NCBI GenBank assembly: GCA_964611895.1
Contig: CAZTDN010000001.1
Span: forward strand, 1 to 64,000
DNA length: 64,000 nt
From: JAIEOG01 sp964611895
Lineage (GTDB): Bacteria > Bdellovibrionota > FAC87 > UBA2466
Direction of reading: 5' to 3'
Below the pieces are notes generated by a model. It was not told the DNA's origin, did no database searches, and saw only the letters and a list, made by a program, of their open reading frames with translations. The first letter of the stretch is position 1. Each line of letters starts with the position of its first letter. Below are positions 51,534-60,005 of this stretch, piece by piece. The position numbers and the translations under genes are program-made.

Positions 51534-52112
51534 TTAATTGTCGCCCTCGAATAAGGACAGATTGGTATTCAACTGGACTAACAAGAAATCACGCCCCAGA
51601 TTGGGCATCACCAACCCCGCACTACTAATATGCTCGTATTTGAGACCAATTCCATTCCCATACCCATCCTCCAAACCAAGAAAAAGTTCTAAATTAAACA
51701 TTGGAAACCGCCCCCCCAAGTAGGAATCGGGACTGGTTATCGCCGACACCCCCAACCCACAGCGAGCCACAATCGGCTGAGTATTCACCTTTATCCCAGC
51801 CGAACCAGAAAAATACCCGCTAGGATTTCTATTTTCTCCCGAAGATTGATCGTTCCAAAAGCCAGCTCTCAATGACCAGTAAAAACCCGGCATGAAAAAT
51901 TTTCGGTATTCAAAGTTGATTATCTTAACTTGGTCTACAAAGGTGTCTGCGCTCTTGAAGATACCGAGGCCAAGACCAAAGGAAACTTCCCGATCCGAGT
52001 TTTTTGCATGGCTATCGACGGACAAAATCAAACCAAGCACCAAGTACCAAGTACCAAGTACCAAGTACTTATTTTTATAAACTCTTGCTTTGTAAGACAT
52101 GCATTTTCTCAA
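51534..52112 (-). CDS. PagL-like outer-membrane protein with repeat-encoded signal peptide
   Basis: 192 residues. The N-terminus is a signal peptide whose core (YLVLGTWYLVLG) is coded by a 7-base tandem repeat. The mature part is a small beta-barrel-like protein. Near the end, GLKYEHISSAGLVMPNLGRD resembles the active-site strand of PagL lipid A deacylases: His161 and Ser163 are spaced as in PagL, and Asp175 stands where the catalytic glutamate would be. Deacylase activity is a hypothesis. The gene follows the toxin-antitoxin promoter region and looks AT-rich. The start could be at residue 1 or at Met5. Confidence 0.6.
   Translation of the reverse strand: MRKCMSYKARVYKNKYLVLGTWYLVLGLILSVDSHAKNSDREVSFGLGLGIFKSADTFVDQVKIINFEYRKFFMPGFYWSLRAGFWNDQSSGENRNPSGYFSGSAGIKVNTQPIVARCGLGVSAITSPDSYLGGRFPMFNLELFLGLEDGYGNGIGLKYEHISSAGLVMPNLGRDFLLVQLNTNLSLFEGDN
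52033..52067. repeat. Heptanucleotide tandem repeat inside a signal peptide
   Basis: CCAAGCA at 52033-52039 is followed by four perfect CCAAGTA units (52040-52067). On the coding (minus) strand this reads TACTTGG repeated. Since 7 is not a multiple of 3, gaining or losing one unit would shift the reading frame of the gene at 51534-52112 just after its start. Confidence 0.9.
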
Positions 52113-52278
52113 ATCAAAATTCCAAGGCCCCTACAGATTGTCCCCTCAGTTGCCGCAGGCTTCATTATCAGCGCCAGAAGCCCCAAAATTCAAGCCCCAC
52201 GAACAATAACAGCCCTCGAATCAAAAGGGTGAGCGCCCCAAATTCTTATCTTGCTGCGAAGCTAGCTTGCGCAACAGC

Positions 52279-52743
52279 CTAAGGAAGTTTCTTCTCATGG
52301 AAAAGCTGCCCCAACACCGATTTCAACTCTTCCGCTCTGCGCCGAGTGACCGCCACCGCTTCGATATGACGCCATACGATTTCACCGCGGGTATTTACCA
52401 CACAGACTGCACGGCTCATCAACCCGAATGTCCACTTGGAAGTACATCCGTAAACTTTGATCACTTCGCCTTTGGGATCGCAGAGCAGCGGAAACTCAAA
52501 CCCATATCTGGACGCAAACTCCGCGTGCTTTTCAGGAGGATCGGAACTAATCCCGACCAGCTCTACTCCCTGCTCCGCAAATCCTGCAAAGTTATCTCGG
52601 TAATCGCAGAGCTGGGCTGTGCACGTCGGAGTAAAATCTCCCGGATAAAAAACGAGGAGCAGGGGTTTTTTCTCCCAAAAAGAAGAAAGCCTTAACTTTC
52701 GGTTCCGGCTGTCTGCAAGCTCAAAATCGGTCGCTTTATCCAT
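52279..52743 (-). CDS. bcp: Peroxiredoxin of the BCP/PrxQ type
   Basis: 154 residues of the thioredoxin-fold peroxiredoxins, which reduce peroxides with a thiol cycle. FYPGDFTPTCTAQLCDYRD holds the peroxidatic Cys41 and a second Cys46 five residues on, the PrxQ arrangement for an intramolecular disulfide. VGISSDPPEKHAEFASRYG and LLCDPKGEVIKVYG are also typical. It is divergent from a LysR regulator 77 bases away, which may control it. Confidence 0.9.
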   Translation of the reverse strand: MDKATDFELADSRNRKLRLSSFWEKKPLLLVFYPGDFTPTCTAQLCDYRDNFAGFAEQGVELVGISSDPPEKHAEFASRYGFEFPLLCDPKGEVIKVYGCTSKWTFGLMSRAVCVVNTRGEIVWRHIEAVAVTRRRAEELKSVLGQLFHEKKLP

Positions 52744-52820
52744 TCAATGACCCTACTCAAGTATCCCACCAAAGTGAAGCGCTTGACGAAACTAGCTGGT
52801 GAGGCTGCACTAGCGCGCAT

Positions 52821-53723
52821 ATGCTCGCATCCGCAAATGAACTGAAATACTTTCTCGAAGTCGCTGGAACCGGAAACTTTTCCCGAGCCGCTGAGCGCCT
52901 CGGAGTCACTCAACCCGCCCTAAGCCAAGCTATCGCACGGCTAGAAAAATCATTCGGAAGCCCACTTTTTGTCCGCACTCGCACCGGAGTCCTACTCACT
53001 CGCCCGGGGTTGAAACTCCAAGCTCGCGGCCGCAAGCTCATGATGGAATGGGAAGAACTCATCCAAGAGTCCTTGCGGGACGACGCCGAAGTCCGAGGAA
53101 CCTACTCCTTGGGGTGTCACCCCTCTGTCGCCTTGTATTCGCTGCCTCCTATTCTCTGCGGGCTCTTGGAGGCACACCCAGAACTGTGTTTCCATTTGGT
53201 GCACGACCTCTCCCGCAAGATCACCGAACGCGTCGTCACCTTCCAGTTGGATTTTGGAATTGTCATCAACCCCGTGCGCCACCCCGGCCTGGTCATTCGC
53301 AAACTCGGATCGGACAAAGTGGGACTGTGGACTCGAACAGATCCTTCACCGCTGCAAAATCTCAATGCGGAACCCGTCCTCTTTTACGACCCGGAGCTAC
53401 TACAGAGCCAAGACCTGCTCAAACGCTTTGCCAAAGCGGGACTACGCTTTGCCCGACACGTCCATTCTTCGAACTTAGAGGTCATTTCCAGCTTAGTCGC
53501 CAGCGGAGCCGGTGTGGGCATTTTGCCCAGTCGGGTAGCGACCCGGATCCAAGAGTACGGCCTGGTGAGCGCCGGAGCCCACTACCCGACTTTTGAAGAC
53601 TCGATCTGCCTGATCTACCGAGCGGACACTCACCCATCCCAAGCGGCCAAGCTGCTTGCCCGATCGATTTCAAGTCGACTCCAGAACAAGATCGAACGTC
53701 CCGGTCTTCACTCCACCCACTGA
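52821..53723 (+). CDS. LysR-type transcriptional regulator
   Basis: 300 residues. The winged helix at the start (ELKYFLEVAGTGNFSRAAER, then LGVTQPALSQAIARLE) is typical, and the rest is a periplasmic-binding-like effector domain. The cysteine pair of OxyR is not apparent, so it is probably not a peroxide sensor despite the peroxiredoxin next door. It is divergent from the peroxiredoxin and tail-to-tail with the dioxygenase, overlapping it by 54 bases. The ligand is unknown. Confidence 0.92.
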   Translation: MLASANELKYFLEVAGTGNFSRAAERLGVTQPALSQAIARLEKSFGSPLFVRTRTGVLLTRPGLKLQARGRKLMMEWEELIQESLRDDAEVRGTYSLGCHPSVALYSLPPILCGLLEAHPELCFHLVHDLSRKITERVVTFQLDFGIVINPVRHPGLVIRKLGSDKVGLWTRTDPSPLQNLNAEPVLFYDPELLQSQDLLKRFAKAGLRFARHVHSSNLEVISSLVASGAGVGILPSRVATRIQEYGLVSAGAHYPTFEDSICLIYRADTHPSQAAKLLARSISSRLQNKIERPGLHSTH

Positions 53724-54347
53724 CGAAAACAACACCATTAAGTCCGTGTCCACACTCTCCCAACGATTAAGGTCAGCGACAGTCTTGGACAGATCCCCAT
53801 CGTCATAAGACTTGGGGTCGAAATACATTTGAGTCGTGAGACTTAAGAACCCCGGCTTGCGTACCTTAAAATGCACATGCGGCGGACGAAACTGCCTTGG
53901 TCCCGATGGTGTGGTCCCCACCAAGCGTGGATCCAATGGATAGTGCCCTGGAATAATCGTCAAAAAGGAATACTTGCCGTCCTTATCTGTCTTGACCCGA
54001 CCCCAGTATTGAAAGTCGGGATCGAGTGGGAGTTTGTTTTTGTCGTCCGAGTGGTTGTATCTGCCACTGGCGGCGGCCTGCCAGATTTCAACCAGCGCTC
54101 CGTCGAGCGGCTTGCACGCCACATCCAAAACCTGCCCCTGAATGAGAATCACTTCCCCCTGGGCTTTTTTACCGCCAGGTTTCAGTGCGGTCAGATCGCT
54201 ATCTCGATTGAGATCTTTCTCAGGATAATAGGGTCCCTCTCCCTGGCGATGGGTGGGGCCACAAACTGCTGCCACTACCCCCGTGCTAGACACGACCGAC
54301 AAACCTGCCAACGCCTTTGACATCAACTCTCTTCGTGAAATGTTCAT
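53670..54347 (-). CDS. Secreted intradiol dioxygenase-like protein
   Basis: 225 residues of the intradiol ring-cleavage dioxygenase family. The likely iron ligands are all seen: SGRYNH (Tyr97), IIPGHYP (Tyr136) and RPPHVHFKV (His157, His159). A twin-arginine-like start (ISRRELMSKALAGLSVVSS) suggests folded export by Tat, as in other secreted members. The substrate may be a catechol-like aromatic or may differ, since no other aromatic catabolism gene is present. The stop lies inside the end of the lysR gene. Confidence 0.85.
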   Translation of the reverse strand: MNISRRELMSKALAGLSVVSSTGVVAAVCGPTHRQGEGPYYPEKDLNRDSDLTALKPGGKKAQGEVILIQGQVLDVACKPLDGALVEIWQAAASGRYNHSDDKNKLPLDPDFQYWGRVKTDKDGKYSFLTIIPGHYPLDPRLVGTTPSGPRQFRPPHVHFKVRKPGFLSLTTQMYFDPKSYDDGDLSKTVADLNRWESVDTDLMVLFSSVGGVKTGTFDLVLEST

Positions 54348-54528
54348 CTGCGCTCTCCTTGCTTAGATGGAGTGTCTCGAAACTGCGCCTAATTGAGAAA
54401 TTAGATCTCTCTATGGGAGCGATAAGCGTTTCATTGAATTCAAAGTCTTCACTTTGCGGAGTTCTTTTTTGACTCACCCGAAAGCGCAGGTAACCTTGGC
54501 CCTGTTTATTATTTAACACGAGGTGTCT

Positions 54529-56277
54529 ATGATTCTCAAAACACTCACAGTATTTGCTGCGCTGAGTCTATTATCAACACAGCCTGGTTTGGCGGCCGAA
54601 GATCCCAAGGTCGGCAGCGAAACCTATTACGGTTCGGGGTATGTCGAGAAAGCTCCGGAATTTGGAGAAGTCCGGTTATCCGTGTCTATTCAGTGCGGAC
54701 AATCCGCGGCCGAAGTCCAACAGCTCATGGAAAATAAAGTTCTCCCGGTTTGGAAAACCATCACTTCTAAAATCCTGGGCAGCTCCGAAACCGACCGGCA
54801 CCAGTGGGGAGATATCCAAATCGGAACTTCTCCGGAATCCAACCTGGTCTCCACTCCGCCGTCGTTTGATCCCAAGGGCAATCTGACCCCTGGCAGCCTC
54901 AAACGCTACCTCACTTGCGGCGACAAACGCGAAGTCGCACTGGATCAAGCCGGTGGGCTCGTCTATTCTGGCAGCCAGACACTCGTGGTACGATCGAGCG
55001 ATTTGAACTGGCTCGAAAGCCTCGTCCAAACACTGGCGCAGTCCGCAGAACCTTCAAAAACAGAAACGGTGCAGATTATTCCTAGCGCTATACGCTACGA
55101 TGTCTCCTCCGCCACCAAACGCGCTATGCGCGTGGAAGTGCAAAAACAAGCCCGGCTGGCGGCCACTGGACCCGGCAGCAAATTCGAAAGCGATGCAAAG
55201 ACGCTCCGGTTTACCAACGCCAAGTTTGTGGGGCAGCACCTAGCGCGTCCACCCGAACAGGACGTGCAGATCTCGTCCCCAATCGCCCGGGGTCAGGCTC
55301 CCTTGGTGGAAGCTGAAGTTCCGTTTGTCTATGTCATTTACGCCGAAGCGCCCGACCGTCTCATGCCGTCTTCGGACAGGAAAGGCCTGGTTTCAGAATA
55401 CCGCACCGTGGGACGCCACCAATCCAAAGCGGATTTTGCCGAAGCGTCTGTAACGGTCACGAGTTCTTGTCACCTTTCGGCAAAAGAAGCCGCGGATGCT
55501 ATTCAAAAAGACTCCGCCGATGTTTTGGCTGTACTCAAAAGCATCCAGGGGGCCGTACCGTCGAGCGAGGAAGCTCGGGTCACCCAAGCAGAAATTACAA
55601 CTAGCACTCACTTTCCCTATTCGCCGAGCAAGTGGGCGACCTCGCCAACCAATGGGCAATTCGAAGTGCTGGAGCAGTTGGATCGCTGCACGGGTAAGAC
55701 TGTCGCAGCTCCCAAGCAGAAACAGTCTGCGTCGCCGTATTATATGGCAACGCAAACCTACTCCATCCGCACTCGTAAGTTCGATTCTTTAAACAAAGAA
55801 CTCGGCCTGCTGCGCAGTGAGTACGGCAAACGCACCATCCCCACCAACGGTGTTTTTGTCACCGTGGGAGAAGCCTATGGGAACGTCACCAACGCTACCA
55901 AGCAGAAGATCTTGCAAGCAGCCCGCGAAGATGCGGCTGCGTGCCTGCTCGACCCCGCTGGTTCGTTGGCAGCCGATGCGCAGGCGCATGGCTTTAGCTG
56001 CGCGCACCTGAGAAACTTGCGTGTTGCATCGGTCTTCCTCCAAAACGAAGGGGCACGGGGAGCTCGCTTCTTCAAAGACGGGCCCATGGAATCAGCGCAG
56101 GCACCAGGAGCCTCGGCTTCGGACTCGCTGGAAGTCGAAATCATCCAAAAAGAAGGGGATCTGCGCGGAATGATCGTCGTTCCCGAATCGGAGCGGCACT
56201 ACGCGTTTGAGTATGAAATCCGATCGGAAGATTACGTTCCCGCGCTAAAAACTCCCGTTTCTACGCCCAAACCGTAG
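54529..56277 (+). CDS. Exported protein with two SIMPL-like (DUF541) halves
   Basis: About 582 residues with a signal peptide (LTVFAALSLLSTQPGLAA). Two halves start alike: YYGSGYVEKAPEFGEVRLSV near residue 35 and YRTVGRHQSKADFAEASVTV near residue 293, each followed by a cysteine-containing strand and a helix ending in a KSI or KTI motif. This is the start pattern of SIMPL/DUF541 proteins, which form periplasmic or surface assemblies. The internal duplication gives twice the usual length. Several cysteines (for example QCGQS, SSCHLS, AACLL) could form disulfides. ATG 54529 has GAGG five bases before it. A strong terminator follows. Confidence 0.7.
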   Translation: MILKTLTVFAALSLLSTQPGLAAEDPKVGSETYYGSGYVEKAPEFGEVRLSVSIQCGQSAAEVQQLMENKVLPVWKTITSKILGSSETDRHQWGDIQIGTSPESNLVSTPPSFDPKGNLTPGSLKRYLTCGDKREVALDQAGGLVYSGSQTLVVRSSDLNWLESLVQTLAQSAEPSKTETVQIIPSAIRYDVSSATKRAMRVEVQKQARLAATGPGSKFESDAKTLRFTNAKFVGQHLARPPEQDVQISSPIARGQAPLVEAEVPFVYVIYAEAPDRLMPSSDRKGLVSEYRTVGRHQSKADFAEASVTVTSSCHLSAKEAADAIQKDSADVLAVLKSIQGAVPSSEEARVTQAEITTSTHFPYSPSKWATSPTNGQFEVLEQLDRCTGKTVAAPKQKQSASPYYMATQTYSIRTRKFDSLNKELGLLRSEYGKRTIPTNGVFVTVGEAYGNVTNATKQKILQAAREDAAACLLDPAGSLAADAQAHGFSCAHLRNLRVASVFLQNEGARGARFFKDGPMESAQAPGASASDSLEVEIIQKEGDLRGMIVVPESERHYAFEYEIRSEDYVPALKTPVSTPKP

Positions 56278-56298
56278 TGATAGGGACGCCATTCATAG

Positions 56299-56333
56299 GC
56301 CCCACTCCGGGAATCGGAGTGGGGCTTTTTTTT
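56299..56333 (+). terminator. Rho-independent terminator
   Basis: GCCCCACTCCG (56299-56309) pairs with CGGAGTGGGGC (56315-56325) around a 5-base loop and is followed by eight T residues. It lies 22 bases after the stop of the SIMPL-like gene, and is the clearest intrinsic terminator in the window. Confidence 0.95.
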
Positions 56334-56383
56334 GCAACTAGCTGAAGTCTCGGGGGATTTGCCTAGGAGCCGCAGAATGTCAG

Positions 56384-56412
56384 TTGATTGTGGTTTGTTA
56401 ATCCTTTAAAAA
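56384..56412 (+). promoter_or_regulatory. Candidate promoter of the lipoprotein gene
   Basis: TTGATT (56384-56389) and TAAAAA (56407-56412) are 17 bases apart, 22 bases before the ATG at 56435, with GAGGGA as ribosome site in between. It comes right after the terminator, as expected for a new transcript. Confidence 0.45.
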
Positions 56413-56434
56413 GAACCCTTTACGAGGGATTCCT

Positions 56435-57130
56435 ATGGGCCATCTTTACACTTCTCTGGCGGCTGTATTTGCCTTTTTTCTGACCGCCTGCTCGGATCCC
56501 AACCAAGCCCAGTACCAACAAGACTACGCCTACTGGATGAAGTTGCGCGAAACGGTCGTGGATGTCCGGCCAGAGGAACTACGCGGTATTTGGATGCTGG
56601 CATCGGATAATTTTCTCTACAAAGATAAGGTCGATGAAAAATACAACCATGCCGTAAGCACAAAGTACCCCAAAAGCGGCCACCTGCTCATCATCGACGA
56701 TAACCGCATTCTCAAGTCCTCGGTTCGATTGAGCTGCCCTGCCCCCAAAGACCCCGTCAAGGCGGATTGGATGATCGGCTTGGGTCTCGATCCGTCCGAT
56801 ATTGAACAGTCCACTTCATTAAACATTGATCATTTCTTAGAACTGGCCCAAGAAAAAGCGCCCGAGAAATGGGACACCCTACAGATCAGCGGGCAAAACG
56901 TCCGCACTGGCAGAAAGCTGCGGGGTATCGAGGATGCCAAAGAAGCGAAAACGATTCCTTATGAAATACGCATCACGGGCTTAATCGGCGGAAGGTTAGA
57001 TCTCTATTATTTTGATGAATCCGCCATTAACGGGGGAATCCACTCCATCATTGAAGTGTATCGTAAATTAGACGCGAGAGAGTTTACAAACTTGCTCAAA
57101 GAATCGCGCGAACTCGCGCCTTGCAAATAG
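56435..57130 (+). CDS. Lipoprotein of unknown function
   Basis: 231 residues with a lipoprotein signal: hydrophobic core then the lipobox LTAC with Cys19. The next residue is Ser, which would favour sorting to the outer membrane. The mature part contains KSGHLLIIDDNRIL and a C-terminal segment YEIRITGLIGGRLDLYYFDE, suggesting a beta-rich domain. I do not recognise a family. It is convergent with the CoA transferase gene, which ends 9 bases after its stop. Confidence 0.75.
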   Translation: MGHLYTSLAAVFAFFLTACSDPNQAQYQQDYAYWMKLRETVVDVRPEELRGIWMLASDNFLYKDKVDEKYNHAVSTKYPKSGHLLIIDDNRILKSSVRLSCPAPKDPVKADWMIGLGLDPSDIEQSTSLNIDHFLELAQEKAPEKWDTLQISGQNVRTGRKLRGIEDAKEAKTIPYEIRITGLIGGRLDLYYFDESAINGGIHSIIEVYRKLDAREFTNLLKESRELAPCK

Positions 57131-57139
57131 GGCGTCTCC

Positions 57140-58300
57140 CTAAACCCTCTTTCCACGCGCCGCTTGGTAAACGATTCCTTGTTTTAGGTACTGCGCGAAC
57201 TCTTCTTCTCCTACACCAACCTCCTGTAGAACTGAGGCGGTTTCCCCTCCAAAGCTCGCAGATGTCAGGGGCTCAGGATATGCAGCAAAGCCCGCCCAAT
57301 GGAGTGGATCTTTTAATATTTTGTTTTTGGTATCCAAAAGCTGCATTGTCTCATCCCAGGTTTGGACTTTAACCAAACACATGTCGACTCCGAGCGAGAG
57401 TTCTTCCCAGTAAGCGGAGGGCGCGCTTTCAAAAACCTTTTCCACTTCGGGCACTAAACCCGAATCTGCGGCACGCTGACGCCAAGTCGGTTGATTTAAA
57501 GCGGCACAAAACCGTTCCCAATGTTTGTCCTGAACTGCATTGAGAGAAACCCACTGCCCGTCTTGACAGCGGTAGTAGCGCGAGTGCGGCTGCGAGCCGT
57601 TAAAAGTATGGTGAGAACCATAGCTGGCGCGCTCGGCTTGTGGAAGCGCACTGGCTTTGGCGGCATCGTAAGCGCGGTGCAAGTACATCAATCGAAAAGA
57701 CTCGTCCATATAGGAAACGAGCTGCATCCCCCGCCGGTCGGGGTTGGATAGGTGGGCCAGGACTTTAACCGCCGGAGCGAGCATTCCCCCGACAAGATCG
57801 CCCCAATGCGTAGAATAGTTGGGGCCGCTCTCTAAAAACCACTCCCCACATCCCGAATTTGCGACAAAATTCAGGTCGTGCCCCGCACGACTCGAAAACC
57901 TTCCCTGGAAGCCTCGAAGTGAAACATACAATAGCTCCGGATTCAGCGCTGAGAGTTCCCGGTACCCCAAACCCATCCCCTCGAGGACACCCTCTCGAAA
58001 ATTTTCCACCAAGACATCGCATTCTGCTGCAAGTCGACGAACCAAATGGATGCCTGCTTCGGTCTTAAGGTTTAGGGCGACTGGACGTTTGCCCTGATTG
58101 AGCCACTCCACTAGCGCCGTGTCTTTTACCAGACGCACTGGGTCTCCGTCGGGTAGGTGTTCGACTTTGAATACCTCGGCCCCATACTGAGCGAGGACCC
58201 GGGTGAGGTAAGGACCCGGCAACATCACCGTGAGGTCCAAAACCCGAAGGTGTCCCAGCGGTTTTTCCTGTTCATCGTTGATTAACGGCGCTGATTCCAT
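57140..58300 (-). CDS. CaiB/BaiF family (class III) CoA-transferase or acyl-CoA racemase
   Basis: 386 residues of the interlocked-dimer CoA-transferase family III. LRVLDLTVMLPGPYLTRVLA, GAEVFKVEHLPDGDPVR, ALNLKTEAGIHLVRRLAAE and CDVLVENFREGVLEGMGLGY are the conserved N-terminal set, and residues equivalent to the catalytic aspartate lie around GHDLNFVANSG, as in alpha-methylacyl-CoA racemases. With HDLNF retained, racemase activity on 2-methyl-branched acyl-CoA is plausible, but a transferase role cannot be excluded. Confidence 0.85.
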   Translation of the reverse strand: MESAPLINDEQEKPLGHLRVLDLTVMLPGPYLTRVLAQYGAEVFKVEHLPDGDPVRLVKDTALVEWLNQGKRPVALNLKTEAGIHLVRRLAAECDVLVENFREGVLEGMGLGYRELSALNPELLYVSLRGFQGRFSSRAGHDLNFVANSGCGEWFLESGPNYSTHWGDLVGGMLAPAVKVLAHLSNPDRRGMQLVSYMDESFRLMYLHRAYDAAKASALPQAERASYGSHHTFNGSQPHSRYYRCQDGQWVSLNAVQDKHWERFCAALNQPTWRQRAADSGLVPEVEKVFESAPSAYWEELSLGVDMCLVKVQTWDETMQLLDTKNKILKDPLHWAGFAAYPEPLTSASFGGETASVLQEVGVGEEEFAQYLKQGIVYQAARGKRV

Positions 58301-58392
58301 AGGCCCTCCGACAAAGAGCCTTCATGCTACCGCGATCCCAGGCATTCGACATCCAGCTTGTGTCCGGCGGTCTAATCCGATAGAAACCTGGC

Positions 58393-58737
58393 ATGACCTT
58401 AGTCCGCCTTTTTTGCGGCAAAACCCGGATTTTGCTCCCCCTCCTGCTCTTGGTCAGCGGCTGCGCCCAGACCGAAGTGATTGAGTCCCCCCGGACGGGG
58501 TTTGTAGCCGATCTCGGTGAAGTCAAACAACCCACTATCATCTGGTCCAGCCGGGGCCTGAGCTCCGAGTTTGATTACCTGGGCCAGGTTAAGACGCGTA
58601 GCTGGACCTACGAAGGTGCGTTAGCTCGTCTGGTAGAAGGCGGGCGCGAACTCCGTGCAGATGCAGTCGTTGATGTACATTTTGAGAGAGTTGGATTTTT
58701 AAAAACCATGCAAGCGTTTGCGATTAAATTCAAATGA
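58393..58737 (+). CDS. Small lipoprotein
   Basis: 114 residues with the lipobox VSGC (Cys24) after a basic, hydrophobic signal. The mature domain ends with YEGALARLVEGGRELRADAV followed by VDVHFERV. This resembles the last helix and strand of the small YbjQ-like or DUF4156-like domains (helix, GADAV, strand), often found in envelope lipoproteins. Its stop overlaps the pfkA start by 4 bases (ATGA), an odd pairing of an envelope protein with a glycolytic enzyme. Confidence 0.72.
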   Translation: MTLVRLFCGKTRILLPLLLLVSGCAQTEVIESPRTGFVADLGEVKQPTIIWSSRGLSSEFDYLGQVKTRSWTYEGALARLVEGGRELRADAVVDVHFERVGFLKTMQAFAIKFK

Positions 58738-59834
58738 AGCGAAGTAGCATTAAGAAGATAGCAGTTCTCACAGGGGGCGGTGATTGCCCAGGCCTTAACT
58801 CAGCGATCCGATCGGTGGTGCAGTGCTGCACTCTCGAACACGGAATTCAAGTCGTTGGAATCCCCGATGGTTTCAAAGGGCTCTTGGAAAACAAGTTCGA
58901 AACGCTGGACCTGTTAAATACAACGGGGATTTTCTCGCGTGGCGGGACCATGCTGGGTTCTTCAAACGTCGATACTCCTTTTTCAGTGCCGGTGACCAAG
59001 GGCGGAAAGAAAGTCTACGAAGACCGCTCTGACGAAGTGATGGAGCATTTAGCACGTGAGCGGATTGATGCCATGATTGTCATTGGTGGCGATGGCACTC
59101 AGGCAATTGCGCATGGCATGGCCAAAAAGGGACTCAAAGTAGTGGGGATCCCCAAGACCATCGACAATGATTTGAATGGTACGGAACTAACCATTGGTTT
59201 TCATACCGCGGTGACCACCGCTGTGGATGCTATTGATAAACTCCACACGACGGCAGAATCGCATCACCGTGTTTTGGTCGTTGAGGTCATGGGCCGTAAT
59301 GCGGGTTGGATTGCACTTTTTGCGGGACTTGGTGGAGACGCTGACGTCATCTTGATCCCGGAGATTCCTTATGAACTCGAAAAAGTCGCCGCTTCGTTAA
59401 ACGATTTGTACCACACACATAAACGCTATTCGATCGTCGTGGTGGCCGAAGGCGCCAAACCCGTCGGTGGCGATGTGACCGTGAATCGCATCATCGAAGA
59501 TTCTCCAGAAAAAGTGCGTTTGGGTGGCGTTGGCAATCAGGTGGCGATGCAGCTAGAAAAACTCGCGGGCCGAGAAGCGCGAGCCATCAACTTGGGGCAC
59601 TTGCTCCGTGGTGGCGCTCCTGAGGGGTTTGACCGCATTTTGGCAAGCCGCTTTGGCGCCGCAGCCGTACGCGCTGTAATGGATGGCAGCTTTGATACGA
59701 TGGTTTCCTATCGCAATGATATTGTTGAGCTGGTCCCCCTGGAGACTGGCGCCGGCAAAAACCGCTACATCAATCCCGAGTCGCAATTCTTGCGCACGGC
59801 CCGAGAACGCGGCATCCATTTCGGCGACACTTAA
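58734..59834 (+). CDS. pfkA: 6-phosphofructokinase
   Basis: 366 residues of the PfkA superfamily, phosphorylating fructose-6-phosphate in glycolysis. AVLTGGGDCPGLNSAIRSVV binds the nucleotide, PKTIDNDLNGTE the sugar and catalytic aspartate, then MGRNAGWIALFAGL and EGAKPVGG. The donor-specific positions are mixed: glycine in GGDGT (residue 121, as in ATP enzymes) but lysine in PKTIDND (residue 141, as in pyrophosphate enzymes). This mix is known from group III PFKs, many of which use ATP. The donor should not be assumed. Confidence 0.92.
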   Translation: MKRSSIKKIAVLTGGGDCPGLNSAIRSVVQCCTLEHGIQVVGIPDGFKGLLENKFETLDLLNTTGIFSRGGTMLGSSNVDTPFSVPVTKGGKKVYEDRSDEVMEHLARERIDAMIVIGGDGTQAIAHGMAKKGLKVVGIPKTIDNDLNGTELTIGFHTAVTTAVDAIDKLHTTAESHHRVLVVEVMGRNAGWIALFAGLGGDADVILIPEIPYELEKVAASLNDLYHTHKRYSIVVVAEGAKPVGGDVTVNRIIEDSPEKVRLGGVGNQVAMQLEKLAGREARAINLGHLLRGGAPEGFDRILASRFGAAAVRAVMDGSFDTMVSYRNDIVELVPLETGAGKNRYINPESQFLRTARERGIHFGDT

Positions 59835-59876
59835 ACCGCATAAGTCTTTTTTGAAAGCACTGATAGCACTCTATTA

Positions 59877-59935
59877 CCCGTAGTTGGCGGAGCTCCGCTC
59901 GCTAACAGTCGCTCGGGAACCCCGCCAACTACGGG
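59877..59935. repeat. Long inverted repeat between pfkA and kamA
   Basis: The arms CCCGTAGTTGGCGG (59877-59890) and CCGCCAACTACGGG (59922-59935) match over 14 bases with a 31-base loop that is itself GC-rich. It lies between convergent genes and has no T run, so it might act as a barrier to transcription from both sides or be a dispersed palindromic element. Confidence 0.8.
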
Positions 59936-60005
59936 CAATCGGAGCGCGTGAGAACTTTCGAAGCTACACGTAAGCGTTTTGCGCCCGATCACTCCCCGGA
60001 TAGCG

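Noticed and set aside
52033..52067. CRISPR-like array
   Set aside because: The units are 7 bases long and directly adjoining without spacers. It is a simple tandem repeat. No other array or cas gene is seen in the window.
52821..53723. OxyR identity for the LysR gene next to a peroxiredoxin
   Set aside because: The redox cysteine pair of OxyR is not present at the expected place, so only the general family is called.
59877..59935. Integron attC site
   Set aside because: The palindrome has the right size, but the conserved attC core triplets are absent and no integrase or cassette follows.
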